Positions 31,563-39,640 of a stretch of 64,000 nucleotides of DNA are shown piece by piece. The stretch is from positions 94,687 through 158,686 of the forward strand of contig JAUOPI010000008.1 of NCBI GenBank assembly GCA_030546905.1. The letters run 5' to 3'. Under the pieces are notes generated by a model, which ran no database searches, was not told where the DNA came from, and worked only from the letters and a program-made list of their open reading frames with translations. Position numbers and translations under genes: made by a program. Position 1 is the first letter of the stretch. Each line of letters starts with the position of its first letter. Source of the DNA: Granulosicoccaceae sp. 1_MG-2023 (GTDB taxonomy: Bacteria; Pseudomonadota; Gammaproteobacteria; Granulosicoccales; Granulosicoccaceae).

Positions 31563-32399
31563 TCAGCCGGCAGCCTGTCCGGCCCCGCCCGGCAGGTTCA
31601 GGGCTTCGATAATCTGCCGCACTTCAAAACGCGCAGCGACATGCGAAACTGCTGTGGCCTCGACTTTCTGCAGCGCTTCGGTGTCCAGCAGCGTCAGCCC
31701 CTTGGGAAACAGCTCGCGGTAAATCACCCGTTCGGACAAGCCCGCCACATAACGGAAGGCAACGCGTTTCTGCAACTCCGTGATAGCGGCGTGAACACGC
31801 TGCATATTGCGTGAATTGAGCTGCCCTATGCGGTTGCGCATCACCACCCAGTCCAGCGCCCGCTTGCCGTACAGCGTACGTTGTTTGCGGCTTTCCCAGA
31901 CCGTCTCGCTGTAATGGCTGAGCCGTTGCACACGGAAATCCTGCTCATCGACCTCGCCGATCAGGTCCAGATCAACAAAACTGTCGTTAAGCGGCGTAAC
32001 CAGAGTATCGGCGATGCTGTGAGCCAGACGGGCCATATTGGTGTCATTGCCCGGGCAATCGACAATCAGAAAATCATGCCCGGCGGCAAGCGCTTTGAGG
32101 CGTTCGCCGAGACGCGCCTTCTCATCACTGTCGCGCGCATTCAGATCAGCCGCATCGGAGGCGGCCAGAGTCTCGGCAGTCGGCTCGGGTAATACAACCG
32201 CGTGACGCTCGCAGTACCGCCGGCGGTTATCACAGTAGCGTTTCAGGGTTTGCTGACGCGAATCCAGGTCCATCACCGCAACCCGCCGGCCCTGATACAA
32301 CAATGCCACCACCACGTGCATGGCCGTGGTCGATTTCCCGGTACCGCCTTTTTCGTTGCCGAAAACAATGATATGCGCGTTGTTCTGAGCCGATGGCAT
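31563..32399 (-). CDS. mipZ: MipZ-like division-plane positioning ATPase (ParA/MinD family)
   Basis: The 278-residue protein has a deviant Walker A GNEKGGTGKSTTA with signature K17 and P-loop K22, switch I MDLDSRQQTLKRY and Walker B FLIVDCPGND. Several long stretches match Caulobacter MipZ as I remember it rather than ParA, MinD or Soj: the NDSFVD region, TVWESRKQR, DWVVMRNR and ERVIYRELFPKGLTLLD. MipZ forms polar gradients through ParB and inhibits FtsZ polymerisation, so that division occurs at mid-cell. No parB or min gene is nearby; the neighbours are a lipoprotein and tcdA on the same strand. Family assignment is strong; a division-site role in this organism is inference, since most Gammaproteobacteria use MinCDE. 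Confidence 0.85.
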   Translation of the reverse strand: MPSAQNNAHIIVFGNEKGGTGKSTTAMHVVVALLYQGRRVAVMDLDSRQQTLKRYCDNRRRYCERHAVVLPEPTAETLAASDAADLNARDSDEKARLGERLKALAAGHDFLIVDCPGNDTNMARLAHSIADTLVTPLNDSFVDLDLIGEVDEQDFRVQRLSHYSETVWESRKQRTLYGKRALDWVVMRNRIGQLNSRNMQRVHAAITELQKRVAFRYVAGLSERVIYRELFPKGLTLLDTEALQKVEATAVSHVAARFEVRQIIEALNLPGGAGQAAG

Positions 32400-32581
32400 C
32401 GGTCCGCTCTCAGGCCTGTTAAGGCCTTGAGTTTAACTGCCGCTGCGCAGGATTGACAACGCGCGCACAAAAGCGCTGCAGCGCAGAGTATTTAACGGAG
32501 GTGTTGAAGAATGGGAATTAACGCCCCCCGGTACACGCAGGGGCTGAAATCAAAGACAGGATAACTGTGCGGGCAAGCCGC

Positions 32582-33154
32582 TCAGCGTACAACAAAGGCC
32601 GCGCAACGCGGGTCATAGCTGCGTTCCGAGTAGCCGTTATAACGCCACATATAGGGGCCGATAATCTGCCGGAAAAAATAACCGCGGTCAGCCGTTTCCG
32701 GATCAAAGTCATCGACAATAATCTGAATAAACGCATCGTATTCACGGTCCAGCGCCGACGCTGCATAAGACTGATCAGGCATCTGAATCGTATCATTGGC
32801 ACCGCTGACCGGAATCACCGTACCTTCGACCAGAATATAGGGATCCGGCGCCTCGACCTGCAAACAGGTTTTCATGCCGTCCCACTGCGACAGAATATAG
32901 TCCGGCTCAGCCATGTCTTCATAGGCCTCGCTGGCGTAGTTGATACGCATATCAGTGCCTTCCGGCACCACCACATAGGCAGTTTCGTCTTCCAAGGTTC
33001 CGGTCGGCGTACTCTCGCCGGCGTCGCTGACGGCGCCGTCTTCGCTGAGACCGGCGCTTTCCGACTCTGAAGAACCGGAGTTACTGCAAGCTGCCAGCGC
33101 GAAAACCATCGCCCCGAACAACCCAGCCATTCTGTAGTTCGACTTGTATTTCAC
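32582..33154 (-). CDS. Lipoprotein of unknown function
   Basis: I do not recognise this 190-residue protein. It has a lipoprotein signal (MKYKSNYR, a hydrophobic core, then LAAC with the modified cysteine at 23), a Ser/Gly/Glu-rich linker (about 24-55) and a globular acidic domain with a C-terminal segment GYFFRQIIGPYMWRYNGYSE containing many aromatics. Two or three cysteines in the mature part could form a disulfide. The GTG at 33154 is preferred because it has GGGGAAAG in front and supplies the positive residues needed by the signal peptide; the ATG eight codons later lacks both. It lies between tcdA and the MipZ-like gene. Confidence 0.75.
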   Translation of the reverse strand: MKYKSNYRMAGLFGAMVFALAACSNSGSSESESAGLSEDGAVSDAGESTPTGTLEDETAYVVVPEGTDMRINYASEAYEDMAEPDYILSQWDGMKTCLQVEAPDPYILVEGTVIPVSGANDTIQMPDQSYAASALDREYDAFIQIIVDDFDPETADRGYFFRQIIGPYMWRYNGYSERSYDPRCAAFVVR

Positions 33155-33304
33155 TGACTTTCCCCGTAGTCAAAACAGCAGACGCGCCTGACGGACAATC
33201 CACTTGTACGTTTCCAAAGTTACTGCGGAGTAAGCAATTAAAAAGCCAGAACGGGGCACTACAACACGGTTTTTTAAATTTCTTCCTTGAAAAAAATCAG
33301 CCGC

Positions 33305-34081
33305 TTAGCTGTCGCGCTGTTTTTTCAGAATCTGGTTAATTACCCGCGAGGCGGCGATCATACCGAAGCTGGCCGTGACGAACACCGCCGAGCCGTAACC
33401 ACGGTTGCAATCGAGGCTCACCCCCGCCACCCCGGGCTTGCGATGGCCAATCTCGCCATCGGCCTGCGGATACAGGGGCTGCTCGGTGGAATAAACACAC
33501 TCCACACCGAAACGCCGCTTGGGATTTTTCGTCCAGCCGTAACGCGAACGCAGACGTGAACGCACCTTGGCGGCCAGCGGATCATTCCAGGTGCGGGTCA
33601 GATCGGCGACCGCGATCTGCGTCGGATCGGTGGCCCCGCCCGCCCCGCCGGTGGTTATGACCGGCACCTTATTGCGTTTGCACCAGTAAATAATGTCGGC
33701 TTTGAAGCGCACGTTGTCGATCGCATCGATGACATAGTCAAAATTCTGCGCCAGATGCGTCGATAAATTGTTGCTGACGACAAAATCATCCACCGCCAGC
33801 ACCTCGCAGGCGGGGTTGATATCGCGGATACGCGCGGCCATCACCTCGACCTTCGGCTCATCCAGGGTGCTTTCCAGCGCGTGCACCTGACGGTTGATAT
33901 TGCTGGTGGCGACATCGTCGTTGTCGATCAGCACCAGCTGGCCTATACCCGAACGCGCCAGCGCCTCGGCGGCCCAGGAACCGACCCCGCCGATCCCGAT
34001 CACACCCACCTTGACCGAGCCCAGACAGCCCAACGCGGATTCACCGTAGACACGGCCTAAAGCAGAGAAGCGCGGGTCCAT
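33305..34081 (-). CDS. tcdA: tRNA threonylcarbamoyladenosine dehydratase TcdA
   Basis: TcdA (CsdL/YgdL) is an E1-like enzyme that uses ATP to cyclise t6A37 of tRNA to ct6A. The 258-residue protein has the nucleotide loop VGVIGIGGVGSWAAEALARSG, LIDNDDVATSNINRQ, YVIDAIDNVRFKADII, ITTGGAGGATDPTQI and a C-terminal SFGMIAASRVI. A GTG two codons upstream (34087) overlaps the stop of the phosphatase gene as GTGA and may be the real start, giving 260 residues. tsaD, which makes the t6A substrate, is also in this window, 25 kb away. Confidence 0.95.
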   Translation of the reverse strand: MDPRFSALGRVYGESALGCLGSVKVGVIGIGGVGSWAAEALARSGIGQLVLIDNDDVATSNINRQVHALESTLDEPKVEVMAARIRDINPACEVLAVDDFVVSNNLSTHLAQNFDYVIDAIDNVRFKADIIYWCKRNKVPVITTGGAGGATDPTQIAVADLTRTWNDPLAAKVRSRLRSRYGWTKNPKRRFGVECVYSTEQPLYPQADGEIGHRKPGVAGVSLDCNRGYGSAVFVTASFGMIAASRVINQILKKQRDS

Positions 34082-34083
34082 GG

Positions 34084-34707
34084 TCACATCGCCGGCAGAA
34101 CAGTGGGAGCGGAAAGGTGATCCAGCGAATTCACCAGCGTCAGCTCAAAACGCTGTCCGTCGCGTCGCTCAAGGCGGTTCAGACAGCAATTGCCCTGTTT
34201 GAGGCTGTGGCGGAAGGCCAGATCTTCACCGAGCGCATGGGTCATCAGACTGCGGGTCACGCCGCCGTGGGCAGAGAGCAGAATCGTACCGGCGCTGTGC
34301 CGGCTCAGCAGCCCCGCCCAGAACGCACCGATACGGGCATGAAACGCGCTCAGGCTTTCGCCGCCGGCCGGTGCGCGGTCCTCACGTCCGTCACCGAACT
34401 CTTCGTACTCGAGATAGATATGCGGCAGCGGCTGATCCTGATATTCGCCGTAGTGCCGTTCACGCAAGGCAGGGGTGAAATCCACCGGCAGCCCCGCCCG
34501 GTTGGCCCGTAACACCGCCTCGGTGGTTTGTCTGGCGCGGCGCAGATCGCTGGAATAGACGTGATCGATCGCTTCATCCGACAGCGCCCGGCCCAATTCG
34601 GCGGCTTGTTGCAAGCCCTGTGCATTGAGCGGGGTATCGACCTGCCCCTGAATCCGGCGCGAAAGATTATGATCAGTGACGCCGTGCCTGACGATGATAA
34701 TGTGCAT
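34084..34707 (-). CDS. Histidine phosphatase family protein
   Basis: The 207-residue protein has the phosphoglycerate-mutase-like start IIIVRHGVTDHN with catalytic histidine in RHG, IQGQVDTPLNAQGLQQA, YSSDLRRARQTTEAV, LRERHYGEYQ and the second histidine in LLSAHGGVTRSLM. It belongs to the GpmB/CobC branch, which includes phosphatases of diverse small substrates, so no specific reaction can be given. It overlaps tcdA by a few bases and is divergent from trmB. Confidence 0.88.
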   Translation of the reverse strand: MHIIIVRHGVTDHNLSRRIQGQVDTPLNAQGLQQAAELGRALSDEAIDHVYSSDLRRARQTTEAVLRANRAGLPVDFTPALRERHYGEYQDQPLPHIYLEYEEFGDGREDRAPAGGESLSAFHARIGAFWAGLLSRHSAGTILLSAHGGVTRSLMTHALGEDLAFRHSLKQGNCCLNRLERRDGQRFELTLVNSLDHLSAPTVLPAM

Positions 34708-34802
34708 GTTGAAATCCGCTACAAAGAAGGACGCGAGCGCGTTAGCTCACGAAGGACACACTGGTGTACCATACGCGCGGCATTCTAACAGGCACCGGAT
34801 TC

Positions 34803-35498
34803 ATGGTCGAAAAACAAAAACTGACCAGCCGCTCCGTACGCAGTTTTGTCGTGCGCAGCGGCCGCATCACCGAAGCACAGCAGCGCGCGATGGCCGAATG
34901 CTGGCCACGCTATGGTATCGACTACCGCGAGGCGCCCATCGACTGGGCGGCAGAATTCGGTCGTGAGGCGCCGCTCTGGATCGAAATCGGTTTCGGTAAC
35001 GGCATTCAGACCGCCGCCATCGCCGAAAAACACCCGGAAATCAACGTGCTCGGTATCGAGGTGCACCTGCCGGGCGTGGGCCATCTGCTCAATCTGGCGG
35101 AAAAAAACGCACTCAGCAATCTGCGCATCATGCGCCATGATGCAGTCGAAGTGCTGCAGAACTGCGTGCTGCCCGCTCAAGCCGAACGGATTCTGCTGTT
35201 CTTTCCCGATCCCTGGCACAAAAAACGCCACCACAAACGGCGCATCGTGCAAGCGGACTTCGTCTCGCTGGTGACCTCGCGCCTGCATGCCGGCGGCATG
35301 TTCCATCTGGCCACAGACTGGGAACCCTATGCCGAGTGGATGGTCGAGGTACTGGACGCCGAACCGGGCTTGCGCAATACGGCCGTCGACGGCGCGTTTG
35401 TCAAAGCACCCGATTACCGCATCCTCACCAAGTTCGAAAATCGCGGCCTCAAACACGGACACGGGGTCTGGGACTTGCTGTATAAAGCCGGCGGCTAG
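34803..35498 (+). CDS. trmB: tRNA (guanine46-N7)-methyltransferase TrmB
   Basis: TrmB makes m7G46 in tRNA. The 231-residue protein has RSVRSFVVRSGRIT at the N-terminus, the SAM motif LWIEIGFGNGIQTA, NVLGIEVHLPGVGHLL and the hallmark LLFFPDPWHKKRHHKRRIV, then FHLATDWEPYAEWM and RGLKHGHGVWDLLY. The ATG at 34803 was chosen because an upstream ATG at 34764 adds 13 residues without family similarity. Confidence 0.96.
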   Translation: MVEKQKLTSRSVRSFVVRSGRITEAQQRAMAECWPRYGIDYREAPIDWAAEFGREAPLWIEIGFGNGIQTAAIAEKHPEINVLGIEVHLPGVGHLLNLAEKNALSNLRIMRHDAVEVLQNCVLPAQAERILLFFPDPWHKKRHHKRRIVQADFVSLVTSRLHAGGMFHLATDWEPYAEWMVEVLDAEPGLRNTAVDGAFVKAPDYRILTKFENRGLKHGHGVWDLLYKAGG

Positions 35499-35649
35499 CA
35501 GTGCTGATAGCGCCGCACCGCAGCTTTACCTATACTTTTCAGACCGCTGCAAGAGCTTTGCGCCGGCGCCGGGGTTACGCATGCATTTTGACATGCGCAA
35601 CCATATTGCTGATGCCTGAAACGGCCGCACGACAGTTGCCGATACCACC

Positions 35650-37506
35650 ATGACTGAAATGACTGGCCTGACGACAGAAATAATTCTGATTCTGGGCATC
35701 CTCGGACTGACCATCTACCTGTTTGTCTCAGAGGTTGTGCGCGTCGATGTGGCCGGCATATTTATTCTCACCCTGCTCGGCATCTCCGCCTATCTGCCGG
35801 GCCTGCCTGCGTTGATCGAACCGGGCCAGCTTTTCAGCGGCTTTTCCAGTAATGCGGTCATTTCCATCATTGCTGTGATGATTATCGGTGCCGGCCTGGA
35901 CAAAACCGGCATTATGTCGCGCGTCGCCGCCGAGATCCTCAAACACGGCGACGGCAAAGAATCGCGCCTGATGTCGATGATCGGTGCCGGGGTTGGTTTT
36001 GTCTCGAGCTTTATGCAGAACGTCGGCGCCGCCGCCCTGTTCCTGCCGGTCGTCAGCCGCGTCTCGCGCCGCACCGGCCTGCCCATGTCACGGCTGGTGA
36101 TGCCGATGGGCTTTTGCGCCATCCTCGGCGGTACTGTCACCATGATCGGTTCCAGTCCGCTGATCCTGCTTAACGATCTGATCGCCAGCTCCAACCGCAC
36201 CCTGCCGGCCGCTCAGCAGATGAGTGAATACGGCCTGTTCAGCGTGGCCCCGATCGGCATTGCATTAACCCTGGCCGGCATCGTCTATTTCATTGTCGGC
36301 GCCCGTTTTGTTCTGCCCGGCAGCCCGTCCGACGGCCAGCGCACCTCGCGTACCTCGGACTACTTCAAACGCGTTTACAAAATCAGCGGTGAGCTGGTCG
36401 AAGCCCGCGTCACGGACGAAAGCCCCATGCTCGGTATGACCATCGAGCAGGTCGCACAACACTACCCGGACCTGCCGTTTGTGGTGGCGCTGTATAACGG
36501 CGAGGTCAACAAGGTACCGCCGGCGCTGGACGAAACCTTCTGGGTCAACACCGTGGTCGGCCTGATGGGTGAACGCGAGCAGATCGAGAAATTCTGCCTC
36601 GAACACCATTGGGATGTACGCGGCGAGCCGGACCGCTTTGCCGATGTGCTCAACGCCCAGTACAGCGGCATCGCCGAGCTGGTTATCCCGCCCGGCTCAT
36701 CCCTGATCGGCAAGGCCGTCAGCGATATCAAACCGCGGCGCAACTACGGCACCAATATTCTGCAGATTTACCGCTATGACACGGTGATCGAGAAGAACTT
36801 CAGCGACACCGTGCTGCGGGCCGGCGACACCTTGGTCGTGCACGCGGCCTGGAAGGACGTACACAAACTCGCCTCCAATAATGATTTCGCAGTGGTCAAC
36901 GACCACCGTCCCGAAGAACTGCGTCAGGACAAAATGCGCTACGCGCTGATCTTCTTTTGTCTGGCGCTGGTGCTGGCCCTGTTTACCAATATGCTGCTGT
37001 CACTGGCCTTGCTGGTGGGCGCTATCGGCATGGTACTGAGCGGCGTGCTGAGCATGGATGAAGCCTATGAGTCGGTCAGCTGGTCGTCGGTTTTTCTGCT
37101 GGCCAGTCTGATTCCGCTCGGCACCGCCGTGGAAGCCAGCGGCACAGCGGCCTGGATCGCCTCGCACACCCTCTTTCTGCTCGAAGGCATGCCGGTTTGG
37201 GTACTGCAAACCGTGGTCGCGGTACTCGGTACGTTTTTCAGTCTGGTGATGTCCAATGTGGGCGCAACCGTACTGCTGGTGCCGCTGGCTGTGAATATCG
37301 CCCTCGGCGCCGGCGCCGATCCGGCCCTGTTTGCCCTGACCGTGGCAATCTCGGCGAATAATTCGTTTCTGATCCCCACCCATCAGGTCAACGCCCTGCT
37401 GATGGGCCCGGGCGGCTACAACGTGCGTGATTTCATCCGCGCCGGCGGCATCATGACCCTGCTCTATTTGTTCGTCAGCCTGCTGATGCTGAATCTGTTT
37501 TATTGA
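35650..37506 (+). CDS. SLC13/DASS-family permease with two RCK_C domains
   Basis: This 618-residue inner-membrane protein has about ten to twelve hydrophobic segments split into two halves, with a cytoplasmic region (about 215-410) holding two TrkA-C (RCK_C) modules: one around SGELVEARVTDESPMLGMTI and one around ELVIPPGSSLIGKAVSDI. The N-terminal half has NAVISIIAVMIIGAGLDKTG and MQNVGAAALFLPVV; the C-terminal half ends with ISANNSFLIPTHQVNALLMG, typical of the SLC13 / ArsB-like superfamily. Members with RCK_C domains are often annotated as sodium-coupled sulfate or dicarboxylate carriers; the substrate here is undetermined. It stands alone, with a terminator about 100 bp downstream. Confidence 0.88.
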   Translation: MTEMTGLTTEIILILGILGLTIYLFVSEVVRVDVAGIFILTLLGISAYLPGLPALIEPGQLFSGFSSNAVISIIAVMIIGAGLDKTGIMSRVAAEILKHGDGKESRLMSMIGAGVGFVSSFMQNVGAAALFLPVVSRVSRRTGLPMSRLVMPMGFCAILGGTVTMIGSSPLILLNDLIASSNRTLPAAQQMSEYGLFSVAPIGIALTLAGIVYFIVGARFVLPGSPSDGQRTSRTSDYFKRVYKISGELVEARVTDESPMLGMTIEQVAQHYPDLPFVVALYNGEVNKVPPALDETFWVNTVVGLMGEREQIEKFCLEHHWDVRGEPDRFADVLNAQYSGIAELVIPPGSSLIGKAVSDIKPRRNYGTNILQIYRYDTVIEKNFSDTVLRAGDTLVVHAAWKDVHKLASNNDFAVVNDHRPEELRQDKMRYALIFFCLALVLALFTNMLLSLALLVGAIGMVLSGVLSMDEAYESVSWSSVFLLASLIPLGTAVEASGTAAWIASHTLFLLEGMPVWVLQTVVAVLGTFFSLVMSNVGATVLLVPLAVNIALGAGADPALFALTVAISANNSFLIPTHQVNALLMGPGGYNVRDFIRAGGIMTLLYLFVSLLMLNLFY

Positions 37507-37602
37507 TCGGTCCAGCGGCGCTGCACTGCCATCAAGCTGTCACAAAAACCGCTTATCTTTCGCCTTGTGGAAGATGTCGTAAAGCTGAAATCACAACATC
37601 GT

Positions 37603-37629
37603 AGCGCGGAAGGACCCGCGCTTTTTTTT
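37603..37629 (+). terminator. Rho-independent terminator after the SLC13 permease
   Basis: Stem AGCGCGG / CCGCGCT with loop AAGGAC is followed by eight T on the plus strand. Confidence 0.85.
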
Positions 37630-37676
37630 GCCTGCAGAAAAGTGCCCGGTGCCGGATCGCAGTAAAACGCGCGGCC

Positions 37677-38759
37677 TCAGCGGGCGTTCTTTTTGGCCAG
37701 CCAGCCCACCGGATCGCCCGGGTTCACACCATCCATAAAAGGCACAGCCCGTTCACGGCTGGTCAGCTGATAGACCAGACCGATCCAGTTGCCGACCACG
37801 GCGTCACCGGTGTCGTGCCAGGTATTGTGCAAAAGCGGGATGAGCATCTGCTCGGGGAAAACCGGCTGCGCTCCGCCTTCTGCCAGCGCCTGCTCAAGCC
37901 TTTCGCGGTACTCGTTAAAGATCGCGCGGGACTGCGCGGAAAAGTAGTTTTCAGGAAACGGCGGATAGTCACTGCGTTCACCGCGGGCAAAACGCATCAC
38001 CTCACGCTTGTACTCTTTCAACAGCGAGATGACATCAAATTCCGGATGCCCCTGAAAGTAAACCGTGCGGAAACCATCCCGGCTGACCGCCAGATGCACA
38101 CCGGCGTCGCTTTCGACCAGCACATGCAGCCCGACCGACTCGATCTGCTCACGTGTGACTTCGTTGTAGCGCGAATGCGGCACATCAAACAGCGTGTTGA
38201 CATCGTGCACCAGCGGATGCGTGCGCTCCACCACCGTATGCGGATACACACCCCAGCACTTGTCCGGCAAGGGCCGGCGATGAATATCGTGCTCGTACTG
38301 CAAAACCGCGTGACTGGCCAGACAGGAACAGAGCACGGAGGTCACATTCTCGCGCGCCCAGCTGTAGACATTCATCAGCGGTTCCCAGAAAGGCTCTTTT
38401 TCCAGGTCCGGCTGCGACACATTGGCGCCCGTGATAATCAGACCATCAAGGCCCTCACGACGGATCGATTCGAAGTCTTCGTAGTAACGCGCGATGTGTT
38501 CACGGGCCTGCTTGCCGCGCGGCAATTCCGGCAGGGAAAAAGGATGCACATGAAACTGCGCGATCGGGTTGCTCTCACCGACCAGACGGAAGAACTGCCT
38601 TTCCGTCGCTTCCAGCGCCGCGTCGGGCATCATGTTCAACAGGCCAAAATGCAACTCGCGGATGTCTTGCTGACTGGCACGCTCAGGCGACATCACCGTC
38701 ACGCCTTCCTGATTGAGACGCTCGAAAGTGGGTAAAGAATTATGGGCGACGATAGGCAT
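37677..38759 (-). CDS. metA: Homoserine O-acyltransferase, MetA family
   Basis: MetA acylates homoserine at the start of methionine synthesis. The 360-residue protein starts MPIVAHNSLPTFERLNQEGV as in the family and has LLNMMPDAALEATERQFFRL. The nucleophile is probably C146 (CSCLASHA, aligned by eye to the C142 region of E. coli), and the His/Glu pair lies in FQGHPEFD. By that alignment the position said to set acyl donor (Gly for succinyl, Glu for acetyl) is Ser115 (TGANVS), so the donor cannot be called. The protein is longer than E. coli MetA (about 309) at the C-terminus. It is the last gene of a minus-strand trio with ypfJ and a P-loop ATPase, 17 bp behind the latter. Confidence 0.88.
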   Translation of the reverse strand: MPIVAHNSLPTFERLNQEGVTVMSPERASQQDIRELHFGLLNMMPDAALEATERQFFRLVGESNPIAQFHVHPFSLPELPRGKQAREHIARYYEDFESIRREGLDGLIITGANVSQPDLEKEPFWEPLMNVYSWARENVTSVLCSCLASHAVLQYEHDIHRRPLPDKCWGVYPHTVVERTHPLVHDVNTLFDVPHSRYNEVTREQIESVGLHVLVESDAGVHLAVSRDGFRTVYFQGHPEFDVISLLKEYKREVMRFARGERSDYPPFPENYFSAQSRAIFNEYRERLEQALAEGGAQPVFPEQMLIPLLHNTWHDTGDAVVGNWIGLVYQLTSRERAVPFMDGVNPGDPVGWLAKKNAR

Positions 38760-38776
38760 AGGGTCTGGCCTGTAGT

Positions 38777-39625
38777 TTAGGAATCGCGGCGGACGATAGC
38801 GTCTTCCAGCAGGGCAAGAAATTCGGCTTCACTGCTGACATTGAACACATCGGCCGCATCGACGGTATAACCGTATTGCGCGGCGATACTTTCGTAACGG
38901 GGCAAACGCGAACGGAACAATTTCGGGAAAACCCAGCGGACAAAGTCATCCGGGTCAATCAAAGCGATGTACTCAAGCCCTTTCTCCTCGCAGTAAACCG
39001 CTAACTGCTCATCAAGAAAGGCCTCACGGTAGTAAAGGGGTTTGGGATTTTTGACCGCGCGGGCGATCAGCTTCTCTTCATCAACATGACCGGCCTTGAT
39101 GTAAACGATCATGCTGTTCTGCGCGAGCACCTCCAGCACCCGCGGATCATCGAGCTCACAGAGGCTGCCGCCGACATCGTTGATAAAATGATCATAGCCA
39201 TAAATCGAACGCGCCTTGGCGATAAAATCCGGCACGTCGAGCATTGCCGCCACTTCGGCCTGATGGTGCAGACGCTGGCGCCGTTTGAACTCACTTAATG
39301 CAAGCCCGCCCAGTTCCGGATTACCCAGTTTACCCAGAAACGCCGACAGGGGTTTGAGGTGATCGACGGTAATATTATTGCCGAGATAAATCGAATCCGA
39401 GCGCAGCAGATCGCGTAAAAAAGGCAGCTGCATAGCCTGCTTTTTCACTTCATCGAGAATCGCCTCACCTAAATAGCGGGTGCCGATACGGTAGTCGCCG
39501 GAATAATGAAACCAGTGCGCCTCGCGCAGCATGGTCGCCAAATGGGTTTTCCCGACACCGGACATACCCAGCAAGGTAATGGATTTTTGTTTCCACTGAC
39601 GGAATTCATCGACTCTGAGTTTCAC
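38777..39625 (-). CDS. P-loop ATPase of unknown function
   Basis: The 282-residue protein has a Walker A GMSGVGKTHLA (residues 20-30) and then no recognised AAA, kinase or GTPase signature beyond a nucleoside-kinase-like look. Other notable segments are HYSGDYRIGTRYLGEAI, FINDVGGSLCELDDP and PLYYREAFLDEQL. The mixed alpha/beta layout and absence of membrane segments suggest a soluble NTPase or small-molecule kinase. It is sandwiched between ypfJ (15 bp) and metA (17 bp) on the same strand, so a link with methionine synthesis is possible but unproven. Confidence 0.82.
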   Translation of the reverse strand: MKLRVDEFRQWKQKSITLLGMSGVGKTHLATMLREAHWFHYSGDYRIGTRYLGEAILDEVKKQAMQLPFLRDLLRSDSIYLGNNITVDHLKPLSAFLGKLGNPELGGLALSEFKRRQRLHHQAEVAAMLDVPDFIAKARSIYGYDHFINDVGGSLCELDDPRVLEVLAQNSMIVYIKAGHVDEEKLIARAVKNPKPLYYREAFLDEQLAVYCEEKGLEYIALIDPDDFVRWVFPKLFRSRLPRYESIAAQYGYTVDAADVFNVSSEAEFLALLEDAIVRRDS

Positions 39626-39640
39626 GCAATTTCGCCCGGT

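Noticed and set aside
31563..33154. Plasmid-type partition system (ParA with a partner)
   Set aside because: The ATPase matches MipZ rather than plasmid ParA, and the neighbour is a lipoprotein, not a ParB or centromere-binding protein.
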